A stretch of DNA of 50,139 nt from Myxococcota bacterium (GTDB lineage Bacteria > Myxococcota_A > UBA9160 > UBA4427): contig JANQEL010000089.1 in NCBI GenBank assembly GCA_028278345.1, positions 1 to 50,139 of the forward strand. The letters run 5' to 3'. Below are positions 49,119-50,139 of this stretch, piece after piece (the stretch's first letter is position 1; each line of letters starts with the position of its first letter). The translations under genes were made by a program, and so were the position numbers. The notes beneath the pieces are model-generated. The model did no database searches. It was not told the DNA's origin and was given only the letters and a program-made list of their open reading frames with translations.

Positions 49119-50139
49119 ATGGAGATCGACTTCCGCCCTCCGATCGGCCTGGCGCTGGGCAGCGGCGCCGCGCGCGGCTGGTCCCACATCGGGGTGATCC
49201 GCGCATTGCAGGAAGCGCGAATCGAGCCCGAAATCGTCTGCGGCGCATCGGCGGGTGCCGTGGTCGGTGCCTTCTATGCCGCGGGTGAACTCGACGCGTT
49301 CGAGGGCTTCGTGCGCGGGCTCGATCGCAGGCAGATCATGGCCTACCTCGATCCGACCCTGCGCGGCGGACTGCTCAAGGCGCGCAAGATCTTCGATGCC
49401 ATGGCCGCTCATCTTCCCGATCGGGACATCGAATCGATGCCGCGCCCCTTTGCCGCCGTGGCCACCGATCTCGCCAACGGCCACGAGATCTGGTTGCGCG
49501 AGGGGTCGTTGCTCGCGGCTCTGCGCGCCTCGGTGGCGTTGCCCGGGCTGGTGATTCCCGAGGCGATCGACGGCAGCTGGCTCGTCGATGGCGGTCTGGT
49601 CAACCCCGTCCCGGTCTCGCTCTGCCGCGCCCTGGGCGCCGGAAGCGTGATCGCGGTCGACCTCAATACGACCCTGTTGACGCGTCCCCGCTTGCCGAGT
49701 GGCAATGGGCCCGAAGCGTCGGCCCCGCCTCCCGAGCCGGAACCCGAGCCGATCGAGGCCGAGGCATCGCCAACCGAGGGCGAGATCGCGAAGCCCATCG
49801 ATGCCGCTGCAGACGCTGCGTCGAGCGGCCTGCTCTCGTCGCAGACGGCCGCCCGACTCCTTTCGGGCTTCCAGGAAGTCGCCACGGATCTGCTCGACCA
49901 ATTTGGCTTCGACGAAGGCGCCGAACCCGCCGGCCCGCCGCTGCCGAGCATCTATGAGGTGATCACGGGGAGCATCAACATCATGCAGACCCGCATCGGA
50001 CGCAGCCGCATGGCCGGGGATCCGCCCGAGTTGCTGATCACCCCGCGCCTCGAAGACTTCGGCCTGCTCGACTTCGACCGCGCCGACGAAGCCATCGCGG
50101 TGGGCCGCCGCGCGGTTGCGCATGCGCTTGCGGCGCGTT
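49119..50139 (+). CDS. Patatin-like phospholipase (RssA-type), cut by right edge
   Basis: 340 codons visible, 3' end missing. Oxyanion motif GLALGSGAARGWSHIGVIRA, nucleophile GASAGAVVGA (GxSxG), and catalytic Asp in LVDGGLVNPVPV, giving the Ser-Asp dyad. After AVDLNTTLLTRPR is a Pro/Glu/Ala-rich insertion of about 70 residues (PPPEPEPEPIEAEASPTEGE) not found in typical RssA proteins, then the fold resumes (PSIYEVITGSINIMQTRIG). Cytoplasmic or membrane-associated lipid acyl hydrolase. No good ribosome site seen before ATG 49119. Confidence 0.88.
   Translation, partial: MEIDFRPPIGLALGSGAARGWSHIGVIRALQEARIEPEIVCGASAGAVVGAFYAAGELDAFEGFVRGLDRRQIMAYLDPTLRGGLLKARKIFDAMAAHLPDRDIESMPRPFAAVATDLANGHEIWLREGSLLAALRASVALPGLVIPEAIDGSWLVDGGLVNPVPVSLCRALGAGSVIAVDLNTTLLTRPRLPSGNGPEASAPPPEPEPEPIEAEASPTEGEIAKPIDAAADAASSGLLSSQTAARLLSGFQEVATDLLDQFGFDEGAEPAGPPLPSIYEVITGSINIMQTRIGRSRMAGDPPELLITPRLEDFGLLDFDRADEAIAVGRRAVAHALAAR

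Noticed and set aside
1..50139. CRISPR arrays, insertion sequences, integrases, attachment sites
   Set aside because: No regularly spaced repeats, transposase motifs or integrase signatures were seen.

Overview
The window looks like an ordinary, gene-dense chromosomal segment of a high-GC Gram-negative bacterium of the broad deltaproteobacterial type (Myxococcota/Desulfobacterota-like). Pointers are a Tol system and outer-membrane-type proteins, LPS-type sugar kinases and a WaaG-like glycosyltransferase, a bactofilin, an FHA-PATAN (DUF4388) protein, a GldA/F/G-like ABC exporter, a protoglobin-coupled histidine kinase and an RpoH-like sigma factor. Codon third positions are strongly G/C throughout. 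I see no insertion sequence, integrase, phage module, CRISPR array, tRNA or rRNA.

Layout. 1-7.4 kb: a cut-off gene end, an M16 zinc protease, a MshEN-domain protein, an unknown small protein, and a minus-strand envelope-sugar operon (exported protein, glycosyltransferase, tandem kinase). 7.5-12.2 kb: four coupled genes for a GldA/F/G-DUF4340 exporter. 12.2-17.3 kb: minus-strand holB-tatD-suhB-DUF748, with a 160-bp palindrome filling the holB/tatD gap. 17.4-21.2 kb: bactofilin, an EF-Tu-domain-2-like protein, a NifU-type scaffold, a MoaD-MoaE fusion coupled to a MogA/MoaB protein, and an exported gluzincin-type protease. 21.2-27.4 kb, minus strand: an exported protein with a C-terminal sorting-like tail, FHA-PATAN, DUF192, an RpoH-like sigma factor, a cytochrome c with a terminator, and pepA. 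27.5-32.4 kb: tolQ-tolR-tolA-tolB-cpoB (no pal, no ybgC), then dksA. 32.4-37.7 kb: a Ca-binding secreted protein, tsaD-rsmA-small protein, then a strong promoter, a ~300-nt structured non-coding transcript with its own terminator, and panB-panC-panD. 37.7-45.9 kb: a multi-His membrane/TPR protein with an SDR, smpB, a histidine-kinase-like protein that lacks its phospho-acceptor histidine, DUF4105, DUF3015 and a BamE-like lipoprotein. 45.9-50.1 kb: a receiver-Fis regulator, a globin-coupled histidine kinase, UspA and a coiled-coil protein, then a patatin-like lipase cut by the right edge.

The best candidates for something undescribed are the structured RNA ahead of panBCD, the long palindrome between holB and tatD, the kinase-like protein with Tyr in place of the DHp His, and the globin-kinase/UspA cluster with its structured gap and sigma-54-like site. 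All function calls come from reading motifs by eye; no database search was possible.
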